Translations under genes and position numbers: made by a program | Shown: positions 53,101 to 57,836 of the stretch, piece after piece | Layout of the letters: each line of letters opens with the position of its first letter | Position numbering within the stretch: position 1 is the first letter of the stretch | The notes under the pieces: generated by a model | The model's database searches: none | What the model saw: the letters and a program-made list of their open reading frames with translations, nothing else | Told to the model about the DNA's origin: nothing | Assembly (NCBI RefSeq): GCF_020184175.1 | Contig: NC_065531.1 | Coordinates: forward strand, 44,723,213-44,787,212 | Source of the DNA: Aphis gossypii | Taxonomy: Eukaryota; Arthropoda; Insecta; Hemiptera; Aphididae | Reading direction: 5' to 3' | Length of the DNA stretch: 64,000 nucleotides

Positions 53101-53819
53101 TTTATTTATTATATACCTATTTTAAGTTGTCACATTATTACTTAGTTAATATCACAATATGTATACATTATGAAAAAATAATGCATTAATAATGAAAACT
53201 AATTTTCTTTGATTACAATTCTTTGAACATATTCATAATAAATGTAAATATCAATAATTTTAGTAAACAAAAACTATTAAATTCTTATTTTTCTATCACA
53301 TTTGGCAGGTCTTAGGAAATTAAATAATAAATCTGTTATTATTTTGTCTGTATGTACCTATAAGAGAACAGTGAGAAAAACAGAGAGAGGATAACCTAAC
53401 CTAACCTTAACTGTGAAAAGTAAAAGTGACAAACTGTGAGATTCAAAGGATTACTTGTAAGATTACTTATATTGTACTATTTATATAGAATTTAAATAAA
53501 ATGCCATCTCTGATCGCTTTGTCATGCGATGACTAACATGATCATTTCAGACCATTAAAGTGAAATCACTTTAAAGCAAAACCAACCGAGCATGTTTATT
53601 TTATCCATCAAATAACTCAATTGCTCACCACAGGTGCATTCGGTCCTTAGGATAGTCAAGAGATTCAAGAGCACTGAAAAAGTACGGAAGAGTGTGAGCT
53701 TTATTCCGTATGAGTATGGCCACGAACACGGTATTTGGCTTGCGGTCATCAACAGCCGATCCTAAAGCCAATGCCAGCAATGCCACAAACGTCATCCAAG
53801 CGACCATAAACGCGGACAT
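2107..53819 (-). CDS. COLGALT1: Procollagen galactosyltransferase (glycosyltransferase family 25), 5' two-thirds, 7 exons, runs off left edge
   Basis: Family role: an ER-lumen enzyme that transfers galactose from UDP-Gal to hydroxylysine of collagen. Joined exons (53819-53629, 52269-52041, 51960-51618, 51553-51434, 50609-50417, 2312-2238, 2164-2107) give 403 residues without a stop, all with GT/AG borders and matching phases. Seen: signal peptide (residues 1-22), first GT domain with AILIRNKAHTLPYF (34-47), HWPHSRF (111-117), DCD metal-binding type motif (143-145), SNFWCGMTENYYYKRT (176-191), VDDIIIF (241-247). The second GT25 domain starts at VFVINLARRTERRNRM (324-339) and continues with LMPGYKDPYYKR and GEIGCFMSHYRIW (389-401). 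Family members are about 600 residues, so the EDD-containing remainder should lie left of position 1. First in-frame ATG is at 53819. Intron 5 is about 48.1 kb and holds a GPCR gene on the other strand. Orthology to COLGALT1 rather than COLGALT2/CERCAM is not resolved. Confidence 0.93.
2238..2312 (-). CDS. COLGALT1: COLGALT exon 6
   Basis: Encodes the last base of Arg359, then ALTETDLEFMGVRLMPGYKD and PYYK and two bases of Arg384. The LMPGYKDPYYKR stretch is diagnostic of procollagen galactosyltransferases. Acceptor TTTTCAG|AGCTC, donor AAACG|GTAAAT. The 73-bp intron to exon 7 is ordinary. Confidence 0.93.
2313..8100. other. AT-rich intron block without genes
   Basis: Nothing beyond AT-rich sequence, a TA run (3639-3656) and an ATT run (7301-7320) was seen. 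Short open frames here are composed of Tyr, Ile, Phe, Lys and Asn as expected from base composition. Confidence 0.6.
3639..3656. repeat. (TA)9 simple repeat
   Basis: Uninterrupted TA dinucleotide run of 18 bp. Confidence 0.95.
8100..8530. promoter_or_regulatory. CpG-richer island in the 48-kb intron
   Basis: CG dinucleotides are dense here (for example GCCGTTTCGCCCGGGTCAC at about 8171-8189, and CGTACGTACTATACGTTCGG at 8460-8479) compared with several kb on either side. Could be an enhancer, alternative promoter or unannotated exon. Function unknown. Confidence 0.3.
8320..8442 (+). CDS. Possible 40-codon small ORF in a CpG-richer island
   Basis: ATG at 8320 opens MTHRVLDPERKNYTQNAF and continues to TGA at 8440. 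A good acceptor-like TTTTTCTTTCAG ends at 8304. Codon composition is less AT-driven than the surroundings. No homologue recognised; it may be a non-coding exon or chance. Confidence 0.15.
   Translation: MTHRVLDPERKNYTQNAFTVGQGLRGCIRITSMLTNFQAK
8540..8720 (+). repeat. Dispersed repeat family B, copy 1
   Basis: CAGAGTGATTCACCAAGCAT, then a TTCAAATTCCGGTTTTCTGA block and GAGTATTTTGTGG share order and wording with 11041-11230. No coding capacity seen. Confidence 0.65.
9423..9665 (+). other. CpG-richer patch with an 80-codon open frame
   Basis: The frame reads MQTFQRFSGPNGILSKE and ends RLEGLSVVERWS. It stands out by composition, especially at 9590-9660, but has no recognisable domain and no clear splice sites. 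It may be a non-coding regulatory or transcribed segment. Confidence 0.15.
11041..11230 (+). repeat. Dispersed repeat family B, copy 2
   Basis: CAGAGTGATTCATCAAGCAT, then TTCAAATATTGGTTTCTGTA and GAATACTGTGGCAATAC align with 8540-8720. Far ends are not clear. Confidence 0.65.
14410..14530. promoter_or_regulatory. Small CpG-richer patch
   Basis: Contains AGCGCTTCGTG, GAGAGCGCATCGGTACGG and CACCGCGTCGACAAACG within 120 bp, isolated in AT-rich DNA. May be a regulatory element. No ORF or repeat copy was matched. Confidence 0.25.
25399..25414. repeat. C16 homopolymer
   Basis: Sixteen consecutive C in otherwise AT-rich DNA, preceded by CTCACCTCTACCG. Similar G/C tracts elsewhere in the window sit inside transposon ends. 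Confidence 0.9.
26018..26197 (+). repeat. Duplicated CpG-richer module, copy 1
   Basis: Carries GGTTTTAGTCGTTTTT, ACGGTTTAGTC, GACTTTGGTTA, GACTTTGAAGTCGTTTG and CAACGAGC in that order, all repeated in 26358-26530 about 340 bp downstream. Confidence 0.75.
26358..26530 (+). repeat. Duplicated CpG-richer module, copy 2
   Basis: Carries GGTTTTGGTCGTTTTT, ACGGTTTAGTC, ACTTTGGTTA, GACTTTGAAATCGTTTG and CAACGAGC, the same order as in 26018-26197. Between the blocks the copies differ by substitutions and small indels, so the duplication is not recent. Confidence 0.75.
26554..26672 (+). other. GC-rich coding-like patch
   Basis: In the frame ending with TAA at 26670-26672, bases 26562-26672 read ETYLKYPHRKGPAPCGPTNV and then EFNFSFLRI, with many G/C third positions, unlike the neighbouring DNA. 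No clear splice donor follows. It may be an exon fragment, a pseudogene piece or part of the duplicated module region. Not recognised with confidence. Confidence 0.25.
27500..38800. other. AT-rich intron block without recognisable genes
   Basis: Long poly(T)-rich stretches at 28.5-29.1 and 32.4-32.7 kb; a compositionally different segment at 33470-33840. No gene, repeat partner or RNA was recognised. Confidence 0.5.
33470..33840. other. Compositionally distinct segment, C-rich on plus strand
   Basis: About 370 bp markedly richer in C than its surroundings on this strand (for example CTCTGGGGCTCAACCAAAC at about 33492-33510). It has stops in all useful frames. Possibly an unrecognised short transposon or transferred segment. 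Confidence 0.3.
38801..39166 (+). CDS. Unassigned 121-codon ORF in the 48-kb intron
   Basis: Longest open frame of the intron outside the GPCR, from ATG to TAA. The first half is hydrophobic and Tyr/Phe-rich; the second half is more protein-like (KEYTLHIDSTYTASTVKNIE, HLLQTKLNIQLLIFKNVLDI). In such AT-rich DNA an ORF this long is uncommon by chance but not impossible in 64 kb. No family recognised. It could be a remnant of an inserted element, one exon of a small gene, or chance. Confidence 0.22.
   Translation: MYHISFARLHFYYFCELRSIVINYIIQFMLVTKKPMVSNNFISQMIDLIFMIFFIPFKNQKEYTLHIDSTYTASTVKNIEHLLQTKLNIQLLIFKNVLDILTTNYLIPINESYEQSIIPPF
39170..44160. other. AT-rich intron block without recognisable genes
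   Basis: Holds a CpG-richer patch at 40560-41100 and the MITE copy at 43043-43150. Nothing else was recognised. Confidence 0.5.
43043..43150. mobile_element. Internally deleted copy of the CCATGGGC-ended MITE
   Basis: From ACCATG through TTACCATAATATTATTATTA and ACATTTGAGAATTTTTTTAT to ATGTTACCTATGGGCGCCCA it matches the reverse complement of 62903-63020. Most of the other half is missing. Lies in the 48-kb COLGALT intron. Confidence 0.65.
44161..44938 (+). repeat. Dispersed repeat family A, copy 1
   Basis: Starts TTTTAGATTCAGAAAGGAGT and contains CTTCAGGGGTGGTTTCCGAT, GAATATCCTTGG and AACTCGATGTGTCATCATAG. The same order of blocks recurs at 59130-59880 and, inverted, at 61755-62020. No coding capacity; probably a non-autonomous transposon. 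Confidence 0.8.
45199..45373 (+). pseudogene. Possible decayed transposon-type coding fragment
   Basis: One frame is open for 44 codons (VVELPIRNKLITNQTEHEN and QTKLQKRFGISDFIYLSN) and, after one stop, reads DSMSNVLIDKIKR. Composition is coding-like and it sits between repeat copy 1 and a hAT-type end, so a dead transposase piece is possible. No family was recognised. Confidence 0.25.
45785..45844 (-). mobile_element. hAT-type element end (fragment)
   Basis: The reverse strand reads CAGTAGCGTACTTATGGGAG followed by a G run, the CAGNRGCG-plus-G-tract style seen at other element ends in this window. The partner end was not found. Confidence 0.4.
45850..47623. other. Region upstream of the GPCR
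   Basis: Expected to contain the GPCR promoter and at least one 5' non-coding exon. 47120-47300 is slightly C-richer and is the best place to look, but no start site or donor could be fixed. Confidence 0.4.
47624..47696 (+). other. GPCR 5' untranslated part of the first coding exon, with splice acceptor
   Basis: TGTTTTTTCACAG ends at 47623 and makes a good acceptor, so at least one non-coding exon should lie upstream. An in-frame TAA at 47637-47639 shows this stretch is untranslated in the receptor frame. The upstream exon was not located. Confidence 0.5.
47697..48274 (+). CDS. GPCR coding exon 1 (N-terminus, TM1-TM4)
   Basis: Encodes residues 1-192 plus two bases of Asp193. It is strikingly GC-rich at third positions compared with the later exons. 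Two candidate donors lie close together, GTAAGC at 48262 and GTAAGT at 48275; only the second keeps frame with the acceptor at 49327 and retains C189. Confidence 0.9.
47697..50269 (+). CDS. Class A (rhodopsin-like) GPCR, orphan, 424 residues, four coding exons, nested antisense in COLGALT intron
   Basis: Exons 47697-48274, 49327-49495, 49561-49818 and 50000-50269 join in frame at GT/AG borders. Seen: N-glycosylation sequons at N12 and N19; TM1 about 34-62 with N54; TM2 about 70-96 with SLAGTD (D82); TM3 about 109-140 with C111 and NHY 137-139; TM4 with W165; extracellular loop 2 with C181 and C189; TM5 about 202-226; TM6 about 265-290 with GWMP (278-281); TM7 about 302-328 ending NSYIY (323-327); a helix-8-like KMYCTLKQKL; and a polar C-tail. 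In class A receptors the usual motifs are DRY, CWxP and NPxxY; here R3.50 is His and P7.50 is Ser. RPLHYP follows TM3. Ligand and exact subfamily are not recognised. First in-frame ATG after a stop at 47637 is at 47697 with GCAATGG context. Confidence 0.9.
48968..49025 (+). mobile_element. hAT-type element end (fragment) in GPCR intron 1
   Basis: CAGTGGCGGATCTATATG followed by GGAGGGGGGGGCG looks like a hAT terminal repeat with its G tract. No matching inverted end or repeat of the preceding CTACTCGT was found in the intron. Confidence 0.4.
49327..49495 (+). CDS. GPCR coding exon 2 (TM5 and third intracellular loop)
   Basis: Encodes FLKESKFRSTFSAVLFAALT onward through TM5 (about 202-226), then a basic loop ending NKPNQ at residue 249. 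Acceptor ACTTTTTTCAG|TTTTTT; donor CAA|GTAAAA starting a 65-bp intron. TM5 lacks the usual Pro5.50 but has a Tyr pair near 219-220. Confidence 0.85.
49561..49818 (+). CDS. GPCR coding exon 3 (TM6 and TM7)
   Basis: Encodes VRRQAESQQSKNEKALYTT, then TM6 with GWMP and TM7 with KSAVNSYIYA. Acceptor TGCTGTAG|GTGCGC, donor ATTCAA|GTGAAT, both phase 0. If the 65-bp upstream intron were retained, translation would stop at 49621, before TM6. Confidence 0.88.
50000..50269 (+). CDS. GPCR coding exon 4 (helix 8 and C-terminal tail)
   Basis: Acceptor TTTTTTTAG|GTAGCA; encodes VAIRKMYCTLKQKLCGFDDE and a Ser/Arg- and Asn-rich cytoplasmic tail ending TPNMVTYL, with stop at 50267-50269. Cys residues after helix 8 could be palmitoylated (inference). 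Confidence 0.85.
   Translation, partial: VAIRKMYCTLKQKLCGFDDEIDVIGFDQYKYSRSSAKSRRTVICRISVQHHKDENSIEINQDNIINDHELTNFSACPKKNETPNMVTYL
50403..50408 (+). promoter_or_regulatory. Candidate poly(A) signal (ATTAAA) for the GPCR
   Basis: No AATAAA follows the GPCR stop within 150 bp; ATTAAA here is the nearest common variant. Cleavage 10-30 bp downstream would fall at the edge of COLGALT exon 5, giving an antisense overlap. AT-rich context makes chance occurrence likely. Confidence 0.25.
50417..50609 (-). CDS. COLGALT1: COLGALT exon 5: start of second GT25 domain, borders the 48-kb intron
   Basis: Encodes residues 295-358 plus two bases of Arg359. Contains MGLDNVFVINLARRTERR, the GT25/LPS-glycosyltransferase opening motif, and ends FIEATDG + AG. 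Donor GGAAG|GTTAGT at 50416. The next coding sequence that continues the domain in frame (A|GCT CTG ACC) is at 2312, so the intron is about 48.1 kb. Confidence 0.92.
50610..51433 (-). other. COLGALT intron 4, 824 bp
   Basis: AT-rich, bounded by TTTTCTAG at 50610 and GTAAGG at 51433. Nothing else was seen in it. Confidence 0.8.
51434..51553 (-). CDS. COLGALT1: COLGALT exon 4
   Basis: Encodes residues 255-294 with HICNDEMYGFITIPL, matching the family CNKEEYGFLPVPL-like segment. Acceptor TTGATTAG|GTATTCC, donor ATAACTG|GTAAGG. The exon enters after one base of a codon and leaves after one base, and both junctions keep frame. Confidence 0.92.
51618..51960 (-). CDS. COLGALT1: COLGALT exon 3: DxD motif and conserved core
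   Basis: Encodes residues 141-254 plus one base. It starts FLDCDAFI, the DxD-type metal/UDP-sugar site. It then carries PVVAPML, SNFWCGMTENYYYKRT, PMIHSSVLIDLR and GPVDDIIIFAMS, the most conserved stretch of the family. Flanking introns are only 80 and 64 bp. Acceptor CTTATAG|TTTTTAG, donor TCTG|GTTAGT. Confidence 0.95.
52041..52269 (-). CDS. COLGALT1: COLGALT exon 2
   Basis: Encodes residues 64-140, including SDHNIDNS, YHSVDV, ESGPAHWPHSRF and ARESWSDYIW, in the order expected of GT25 enzymes. Acceptor TTTTTTTATAG|G at 52270; donor TGG|GTAAAT. The acceptor lies only 29 bp from the edge of an inserted hAT-like element (52298-52815). Confidence 0.93.
52298..52815. mobile_element. hAT-like non-autonomous element, 518 bp, in COLGALT intron 1
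   Basis: Perfect 19-bp terminal inverted repeats TAGGGCCCGGAACTTGATG, flanked by a perfect 8-bp target duplication GTAATAAC (52290-52297 and 52816-52823). Eight-bp duplications and this TIR style are typical of the hAT superfamily. The interior is A-rich with repeated ATGCA/AAAATG words and no ORF. Perfect ends suggest recent insertion. Confidence 0.92.
52940..52977. repeat. Perfect 38-bp palindrome in COLGALT intron 1
   Basis: Each half reads TTATTTTCTTAAAAGAAAA and its exact complement follows with no spacer, centred at 52958/52959. It could extrude as a cruciform or fold in RNA. It lies 125 bp outside the hAT element at 52298-52815. Confidence 0.9.
53392..53407. repeat. Short TAACC telomere-like repeat (3 units)
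   Basis: Three tandem TAACC units in COLGALT intron 1, matching the insect telomere unit TTAGG on the other strand. Too short to show telomere origin. Confidence 0.7.
53629..53819 (-). CDS. COLGALT1: COLGALT exon 1: signal peptide and first strand of the N-terminal GT domain
   Basis: Encodes residues 1-63 plus two bases of Trp64. ATG at 53819 opens a hydrophobic signal peptide (MVAWMTFVALLALALGSA core), then VFVAILIRNKAHTLPYFFSA, the start of the GT25 fold. The frame stays open upstream to 54029 but with no ATG before 53819. Donor reads CTGTG|GTGAGC. Codons are clearly GC-richer than in exons 2-5. Confidence 0.92.
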
Positions 53820-54075
53820 CGCGCTAGTAACGACGAAATCCTGGTACAGTCGAACTAGCCCGGTTTGGCTGCCGATTTCGGAATGGCGCCAATCCGGCGT
53901 AAGACGGTTTATGTGCGACGAAGAAAGTGACTGCCGGTCCCGGTTGATAACGACGATTGATAGCGAATGACTGATAATCACAGTGATTGATAACAATTCA
54001 CCGGAAACGGCGCGGCAGCACTGCAGCACCGCCAGTGCACGTGGTTCGAAGTTTCGAACAGAATGCAGATTGATG
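53820..54075 (-). promoter_or_regulatory. Probable promoter / 5' UTR region of COLGALT
   Basis: GC-rich block directly upstream of the COLGALT start codon, with many CpG dinucleotides, contrasting with the AT-rich sequence beyond 54075. The COLGALT frame stays open back to 54029 but lacks an ATG there, so it is read as 5' UTR. Confidence 0.45.
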
Positions 54076-56660
54076 GTAGGTAGGTATTTTGATCATTAAA
54101 ATAATATATACGTTGATTTTAGCATGATATAATAATATACTAAAATCTATTACCTATATTATCATGGATTTTAGTATTTTACCATTTTATTATTTGATAC
54201 TTAAAACTTAAAATTGTTATTATTAAAACACAAATAGAACTGCTTGCTTTGAAAACGAAAAAAAAAATCAACATCCATTCAGGTAGCAAATTTAATCTAG
54301 TTAGTACTTTGGAGATCTAAAATTAAAAATTTCGATTACTTTTCAAAATAACCGAGAATAACAAAATAAAGAAAAATGAAATTTATACGAAAACCAATTT
54401 TTGACATAATTGATTTCTAATTTGAACGAAATTAAATTGATCTACTCTGACTGCCATGCCATCATACCATTTTCAAAACCTATAGTCTATAATACCATAA
54501 TGCATGATGCATAAACCAATAATAAATTATTAATAATAAAATGCAATTTAAATACATCATAAAATATTAAAATGTCAACTTGTTTATTTCCTTAATAAAA
54601 GCTAAAAACCATCTTCCAACAGAATCGTATTTTGAATTTTTTGCATAAAATGATTAATGATTTACCTATCACTAAATTCTATTTTTAACACATGGTACAT
54701 TACAGTGTTTTGCTCATTAATAATAGGTATACTCAACACTTTTTATACCTATAGCACATTATTATATTAGTTACCTACTTACTCCCTTTTGAAAATATTT
54801 ATATATACAAATCAAAATTCGAACAAGTAATTATCGAATTATTTAACTATGTGTACTAAAGACTTAAATAATATTGTATTACTGTATTAGTTAGGATAAT
54901 TATTAGTTCCTATTATTATAATTATTAATAAGTAATAAGTTAGTGATGAATAATAATAGGTTTTGAAGATATAGGAACTAAAAATTATTATTTATTTATA
55001 TTTACTATTAACTAATTATTATTAATTTACTGATTGTACTGGGTTTATTTTAAAATTATTGTGATTAATTTTCTTTTAATCTTTTAACATTTTATACTTT
55101 GAAAAATTGTCATAAATACCTATATAATAAATAAATTTATTAAACTAAATACGTACCTAGTATCTATTCTATAATTATTATAATTTATTTTTAATAGTTT
55201 TAAGGATTATTATAGTATTATCCTTTTTCTTTTGGTTTAATAGCTTCCAGTACCTAGGTATCTAATAAAGTAATACAGCTTGACATACTGATACTACCCT
55301 TTAGTAAAAAAGATATTTGAAAAAATAAAGTTTGTATTGACAAAATACAAAAACAAATATATTATATAGTATGTAAAAAATAAAATTGTGAAAATATGAT
55401 GTAGGTTCTTAAAAATTCCAGAAATCAATTATTTTAATAAATTCACTCATAAAAAAAATAGATGTGTAGTAAAAAAATGTATAAACAAAAGTGTTATAAA
55501 GTAACAGGTAATAAGTAGGTATTCTGCAGGTATAGCATTGCACAAAATTTGAGAAAAAAATTAATAGTGCTAGTGCCTCCCCCCCCCCCAAAAAAAAATA
55601 ATATATTTTGGCTACAGCACTGATTAAACTTATTTAAAAAGATACTTTATAGTTTGTATAGTTTATATTATCTACCTAATTTTAATGATAATATAATTAA
55701 CATTATAATATGTTACTGCGTTGCAGCAAAGCAGCTTATGAAAAGCTTTTAGAGTGAAATGGAAACCATCTCGCGTAATAAATAATAACGCGACAGTAAT
55801 ATAGTATTCATTATCATTGATTTTACTTACATTATACGTATAATATATATTATGTACAATAAATCAACCATGTCCTATCGAATAACTATGTTATAACGAT
55901 ATACGGTAATGGACTACGGGCTATGGCCTATATCAATCAGCCCTTTTAAGTTTTAATTATTGTGACTTGAACATTAAAATTATATACGGTTAGGTTAGGA
56001 TATATATAGTACAGTAACATTCATTATTCAAAAAACTAGAACGATGAATTTTATTTGCTAAAAATTATAAAATATGCACTTAATACCCACTTACTTATTA
56101 TGCATCAAAAATTTAAAATTATTTAGTTAAATATGCCCTAAAAAATGTACTTGTCCATTCACACTATAAAATTACATTTTTTCTTAAATATTTTATTTAT
56201 TTTAATTATTTTACTTTATTCAATTTTCTATGAACTTATTTATTTAAAAAAAAAAAAAAAAAACAATAATATAGGTACAACTATGAGCAGTATGAGCTAA
56301 TAAAGATCTTATCAGTTTTCTAATTTATATACCCACCAATTATTAAAATAAAAATTAGTCTTTATGAGAAATTTACAGTTTAATATTAAATTGTTGAACT
56401 TGACTCATGAAAAATATTTACCGAAGTGTATGGTTTTAATTAAAGTATACAAATTTAGAATACGCTCTTATAATCTTTTAAAGCTGAAAATATCAAAATG
56501 TTCAAAAACATGCACAAAAAACTTAGAATATTTGATTAGAAATAGTACCTAAATACAACATATTAAGTACCTACTTACTAAGCTAACGATAAAGTTAGTT
56601 AACTAGAACAAATATGAAAAAGCATGAAGGTTTTTACTATAGTAATAACTATAATAATAT
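54076..56660. other. Intergenic region between divergent COLGALT and SxIP/KEN genes
   Basis: AT-rich, with a C-tract hAT-type end (55567-55623), an 18-A run (about 56247-56264) and GGTTAGGTTAGG near 55988. No gene was recognised. Confidence 0.55.
55567..55623 (-). mobile_element. hAT-type element end (fragment) with C/G tract
   Basis: The reverse strand reads CAGTGCTGTAGCC, then an AT-rich stretch and a G run (C run at 55577-55588), the same architecture as other G-tract element ends here. Partner end not found. Confidence 0.35.
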
Positions 56661-57160
56661 GGACACGGACATTTTAGCGCCGCTGTTTGAACGCTAGTTT
56701 TAGAACCAGCGGCACCAACGCCACCAACCAATATTTCTATACATTTAAATAATTTATTTTGTAAAATATTACAGCTAATTTGAAATCAAAACATAGTTAG
56801 ATATAAAATGATATTAAAAAATAATAACAAAATTCTATACGTTTAAATAGTTTAAATAGGATAATATTTATTTATGATTGGAATATGATCCAAGACGAAA
56901 ACATTTCAGTCGACAAGAAAGATAGAGCGTCATCTACTCATCTATCACTAAACAATATTGTTGGCTATCTAACTATTTTAAATGTATTAATTTTTTAATG
57001 TTTTATCATATAAATAATTTAAATGTATAGAATTTTGTAATTATTTTTTAATCACATTTTATATACAACGATGTTTTGATTCAAATTAACTGTAATATTT
57101 AACAAAATAATGTTTTAAATCAACAAAAATATTGATCGGCTCCAAAACGTCCAAGACGGG
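56661..57160. mobile_element. Foldback/MITE-like element, 500 bp, with long inverted arms
   Basis: Arms 56756-56854 and 57010-57108 are inverted copies of each other, about 99 bp and roughly 85% alike by eye. Outer ends GGACATTTTAGCGCC and (reverse) GGACGTTTTGGAGCC also pair imperfectly. Possible TAATAT duplication at 56655-56660 and 57161-57166, weak because it is AT-only. No ORF. Superfamily unassigned. Confidence 0.75.
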
Positions 57161-57399
57161 TAATATAGTATTATAATTTATAGGAATATAGCTAATATTA
57201 AAAAATAGGTATAATTAGTCCTAGATTATAAAATTATTAATTTATACCTAGTACTTCGAGTAATTGGTATTATTGAAGTCAATAGGTAATACACGGAAAA
57301 TACGCGTTAGTGGTTGATAATGTTCGGAGAAAACGAAAAGAAAAATACAAAATATGAATAATAATAATCTTTCATCGATGTTGGTAGGTTTCACCGGTG

Positions 57400-57752
57400 A
57401 TTCCTCCGTTTATTTTCAGAACATATCTCTCCAAGGACCCTATAAAATTTTCGGAATGCGATTGGCCACCGCCCGTCATCCGATAGATGATCGCCAGGTT
57501 TATGTCTAAAACTCTAAAGTTTAGTCTATGGATTATAATCCAAATTTCATGACTCTTCTATTTTAAATTTTTTCTCTCCCATCTCGATTCTCAGACCTCG
57601 GTATTCAATCGCTGTCGTCCGAAGTCTTGGTCTCGTAAAAATCAGAATATGTAATCACTTGTCTTTTTCGTCAAGCTATAGCTAGCTTACAAAACATCTC
57701 GAGTTTATATAATAATAAACTATTTTTTTCCTATACTCAACTAGAAATAAAT
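57400..57752 (+). promoter_or_regulatory. Probable promoter / 5' UTR region of the SxIP/KEN gene
   Basis: The stretch is visibly richer in C, G and CpG than its surroundings and includes GCGATTGGCCACC at about 57457-57469, a CCAAT-box type motif on the minus strand. No other gene would explain it. The transcription start cannot be set from sequence alone. Confidence 0.4.
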
Positions 57753-57836
57753 ATGCCCAACAAAAATCAACTACAACTACACACCAAAGTGGTGCAACAC
57801 ACTAACGGTCGTAAACCATCAATTATACCAGTGCCA
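57753..57836 (+). CDS. SxIP/KEN protein exon 1
   Basis: Twenty-eight codons from ATG, ending in phase 0 at CCA|GTAAGT, a strong donor. Contains the whole S-I-I-P motif (bases 57819-57830). A CpG-richer upstream region (57.4-57.75 kb) fits a promoter/5' UTR. Confidence 0.7.

Noticed and set aside
53710..53970. Plus-strand open frame opposite COLGALT exon 1
   Set aside because: Complement of signal peptide and 5' UTR; no recognisable features.
53820..54029. N-terminal extension of COLGALT by 70 residues
   Set aside because: The frame is open but has no ATG, and the signal peptide starts at the 53819 ATG.
56364..56552. 62-codon open frame in the divergent intergenic region
   Set aside because: Lys/Leu/Asn-rich with no domain; probably chance.
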